Assembly (NCBI GenBank): GCA_025449615.1
Contig: JANWJA010000054.1
Coordinates: 1 to 11,848 of the forward strand
From: Methyloceanibacter sp.
Lineage (GTDB): Bacteria > Pseudomonadota > Alphaproteobacteria > Rhizobiales > Methyloligellaceae
Direction of reading: 5' to 3'
Length of the DNA stretch: 11,848 nucleotides
Shown in pieces: positions 7,964-11,848 of the stretch (position 1 is its first letter; each line of letters starts with the position of its first letter). The translations under genes and the position numbers were made by a program. The notes under the pieces are model-generated. The model was not told the origin of the DNA and made no database searches. It saw nothing but the letters and a program-made list of their open reading frames with translations.

Positions 7964-8038
7964 ATTGTTTGCGCGCATCATGGCGACCTCGCCGACTAGG
8001 CCCTTCCATCCCCTCCCCGGAGCCGCCATATTCGGGCC

Positions 8039-10459
<2,421 letters not shown>

Positions 10460-10477
10460 GCCGCAGGAGGCAATCCC

Positions 10478-10860
10478 ATGCGCCTCTTCTGGACAATCAG
10501 TAGATTGGCCTCCATCGGACTCGTGATCCTCTTGGCCACTATGATCGCCACCAAACTCTTCTTGCCTGGCCTCACGACAGGCCTGAGGTCGGTTGCTATT
10601 GGGACGTGTCCCTTGTTTGGACAGTCGCATGCAAAGGTTTTATCGGCAGCAAGCTCGTCGGCTTTCTCCTCACCCTTCCACTAATAGTCTTTTTCTTGGG
10701 GCCAATCTTTCTTTGGGGCGAAGTGGCGACCGGACGCCTTTTCGAATTCGCAGCAAAGGCACCATTTTTTCTGTTAGTGGAAATTGTCTCCCTTTGCTGG
10801 CTCGGTTTCGGCTTGCTCTACCCTTTCCGCTGGCTCTTCCTCAAAGTGAGCAAGCAGTGA
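10478..10860 (+). pseudogene. Multi-helix membrane protein gene, apparently frameshifted
   Basis: AGGAGG lies 7 bases before the ATG at 10478, 18 bp after the uvrB stop, so a functional start is present. The first frame encodes one hydrophobic helix (MRLFWTISRLASIGLVILLA...) and then about 30 non-hydrophobic residues to a stop at 10684. The next frame, open from 10504, becomes membrane-like from about 10585 (CYWDVSLVWTVACKGF) and carries two or three further helices to the stop at 10860. Its only early start, GTG at 10606, has no ribosome binding site. Joining both frames near 10580-10600 gives one protein of about 128 residues with three to four helices. GC is visibly lower than in uvrB. Alternatives are a sequencing error, a programmed frameshift, or two overlapping genes (10478-10684 and 10606-10860). 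A 6 bp stem GCACTC/GAGTGC (10864-10891) follows. Confidence 0.6.
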
Positions 10861-10893
10861 GCGGCACTCTGAGCGGACACTGTGGGAGTGCGG

Positions 10894-11817
10894 TCAGGCC
10901 TTCGGCAGCTCGCGCACGACCTCGCTCGCCTTCTTGTCCGTGCGGAGGCCGAGAAATACGGGATGGCGCATCTCGCCGCCTGTCGTCCATTCGGTGAATT
11001 TCACTTCGGCGACCAGCTTCGGCTTGATCCAGGTCGTACTGCGCTCATTCGGCACTTTCGCCACGACCGGCTTCTTGTCGGTAAACAGCGGCGCCATGAG
11101 CGCATGGATGTCACGCAGCCTCGCCGCATCGAAGCCAGTACCGGCGCGGCCCACATAGGCCCAGGCTCCATCCTCGCGCACCGCCAGCACCAGCGCCCCG
11201 AAATATTTGCGGGAGCGGCGAGGCGCGGTGAAGCCGACGATCACCACTTCTTGTTCTTGATGCGCCTTGACCTTCAACCAATCGCGGGTGCGTACGCCTG
11301 AGTGGTAACGGCTCGAGGCGAGCTTCGCCATCACGCCCTCTTCCCCGGCACGCTTCGCCCTCTCGAATGCCGCGATGCCTTTGCGCGCGACATGCGCGCT
11401 GTAGAGCAGCAGCTTGCTCTTGGGCAGAATCGCTTTCAGCGCCGCCTTGCGCTCAATCAGCTTCAGCTTCCGCGTGTCCATGCCGTCGAGATAGAGCAGA
11501 TCGAACACACAATAGAGAAGCCGCACCTTCTCACGCTCGGCATTCTGCAACAGCTGGAAGCGCGAGCGGCCTCGGGCGTCGAGCGCCACCAGCTCACCAT
11601 CGAGCACGGCGCTCTCCTTGATCTTGGCAAGCGCGTCCACGATCGAGGGATATTTCCGCGAAATATCCAGGCCGTTGCGCGAATAAAGCTTGGCCTTGCC
11701 CGGGGCGACCACGGCGACCGCCCGGAAGCCGTCCCACTTCGTTTCGAAGATCCAGTCAGGATTGTCGAACGGCTTGTCGGTCAGCGTGGCGAGCATAGGA
11801 CGGATGTCGGGCCGCAT
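10894..11817 (-). CDS. ATP-dependent DNA ligase, stand-alone LigD ligase-domain type
   Basis: The 307-residue protein seals DNA nicks through a lysyl-AMP intermediate. Nucleotidyltransferase motifs are all visible: motif I ETKWDG with K27, SRNGLDIS (46-53), motif III LDGE (72-75), motif IIIa FDLLYLDG (105-112), motif IV EEGVMAK (159-165) and motif V WLKVK (180-184). An OB-fold domain follows from about 190, with PRRSRKYFGALVL and VGRAGTGF. The polymerase and phosphoesterase domains of full LigD are absent, and no Ku gene is in the window. In bacteria such enzymes serve non-homologous end joining or back-up repair. The ATG at 11817 (AGAGA 6 bases upstream) is preferred; an in-frame TTG at 11823 is possible. 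It converges on the gene behind uvrB. Confidence 0.92.
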   Translation of the reverse strand: MRPDIRPMLATLTDKPFDNPDWIFETKWDGFRAVAVVAPGKAKLYSRNGLDISRKYPSIVDALAKIKESAVLDGELVALDARGRSRFQLLQNAEREKVRLLYCVFDLLYLDGMDTRKLKLIERKAALKAILPKSKLLLYSAHVARKGIAAFERAKRAGEEGVMAKLASSRYHSGVRTRDWLKVKAHQEQEVVIVGFTAPRRSRKYFGALVLAVREDGAWAYVGRAGTGFDAARLRDIHALMAPLFTDKKPVVAKVPNERSTTWIKPKLVAEVKFTEWTTGGEMRHPVFLGLRTDKKASEVVRELPKA

Positions 11818-11848
11818 CGCCAATCTCTATCACGACGCAGCCCGCGTC

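Noticed and set aside
7887..8038. SOS (LexA) box upstream of uvrB
   Set aside because: Only a single GTTC is seen; the direct-repeat GAAC-N7-GAAC or its complement is not present.

Overview
The window is high-GC chromosomal DNA that reads as an alphaproteobacterium, most likely of the Hyphomicrobiales (Rhizobiales). This is inferred from the rhizobial-type aspartate aminotransferase, UvrB with long terminal extensions, a stand-alone LigD-type ligase, a membrane-anchored GH18-NodB fusion, and many short secreted or membrane proteins. No tRNA, rRNA, CRISPR array, insertion sequence or phage gene was seen.

Left part, minus strand (1-4212). In transcription order there is a class I aspartate aminotransferase (aatA), a 72-residue molbindin-type molybdate-binding protein, an alpha/beta hydrolase, and a large membrane-anchored protein with a GH18 glycosidase-like domain followed by a NodB polysaccharide deacetylase domain; this last gene is cut by the window edge. 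The first three genes are only about 30 bp apart and look like one transcript. The aatA leader (4213-4320) contains several hairpins, two of which exclude each other.

Middle (4213-7634). A divergent intergenic region leads to a 184-residue protein on the plus strand. Its N-terminal half looks like the membrane anchor and stalk of a class GN sortase, but the catalytic sortase domain is absent. A convergent SRPBCC-domain protein with a membrane anchor follows. Then come two short genes on the plus strand, 56 and 58 codons, which are clear paralogues of a two-helix membrane protein. They end at a textbook intrinsic terminator that faces a histone H1-like Lys/Ala-rich protein gene on the minus strand.

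Right part (7635-11848). A small Tyr-rich exported protein is followed by a long imperfect hairpin, then uvrB (nucleotide excision repair). Directly after uvrB lies a low-GC membrane-protein gene that appears broken by a frameshift. A convergent gene encodes an ATP-dependent DNA ligase of the LigD ligase-domain type. Two DNA-repair genes therefore lie close together, but on opposite strands.

Most of the window is ordinary housekeeping DNA. The parts worth a second look are the sortase-like protein without its catalytic domain, the pair of tiny paralogous membrane proteins, the three intergenic hairpin structures (4242-4312, 5883-5917, 7909-7963), and the frameshifted gene behind uvrB. I found no convincing multi-gene novel system.
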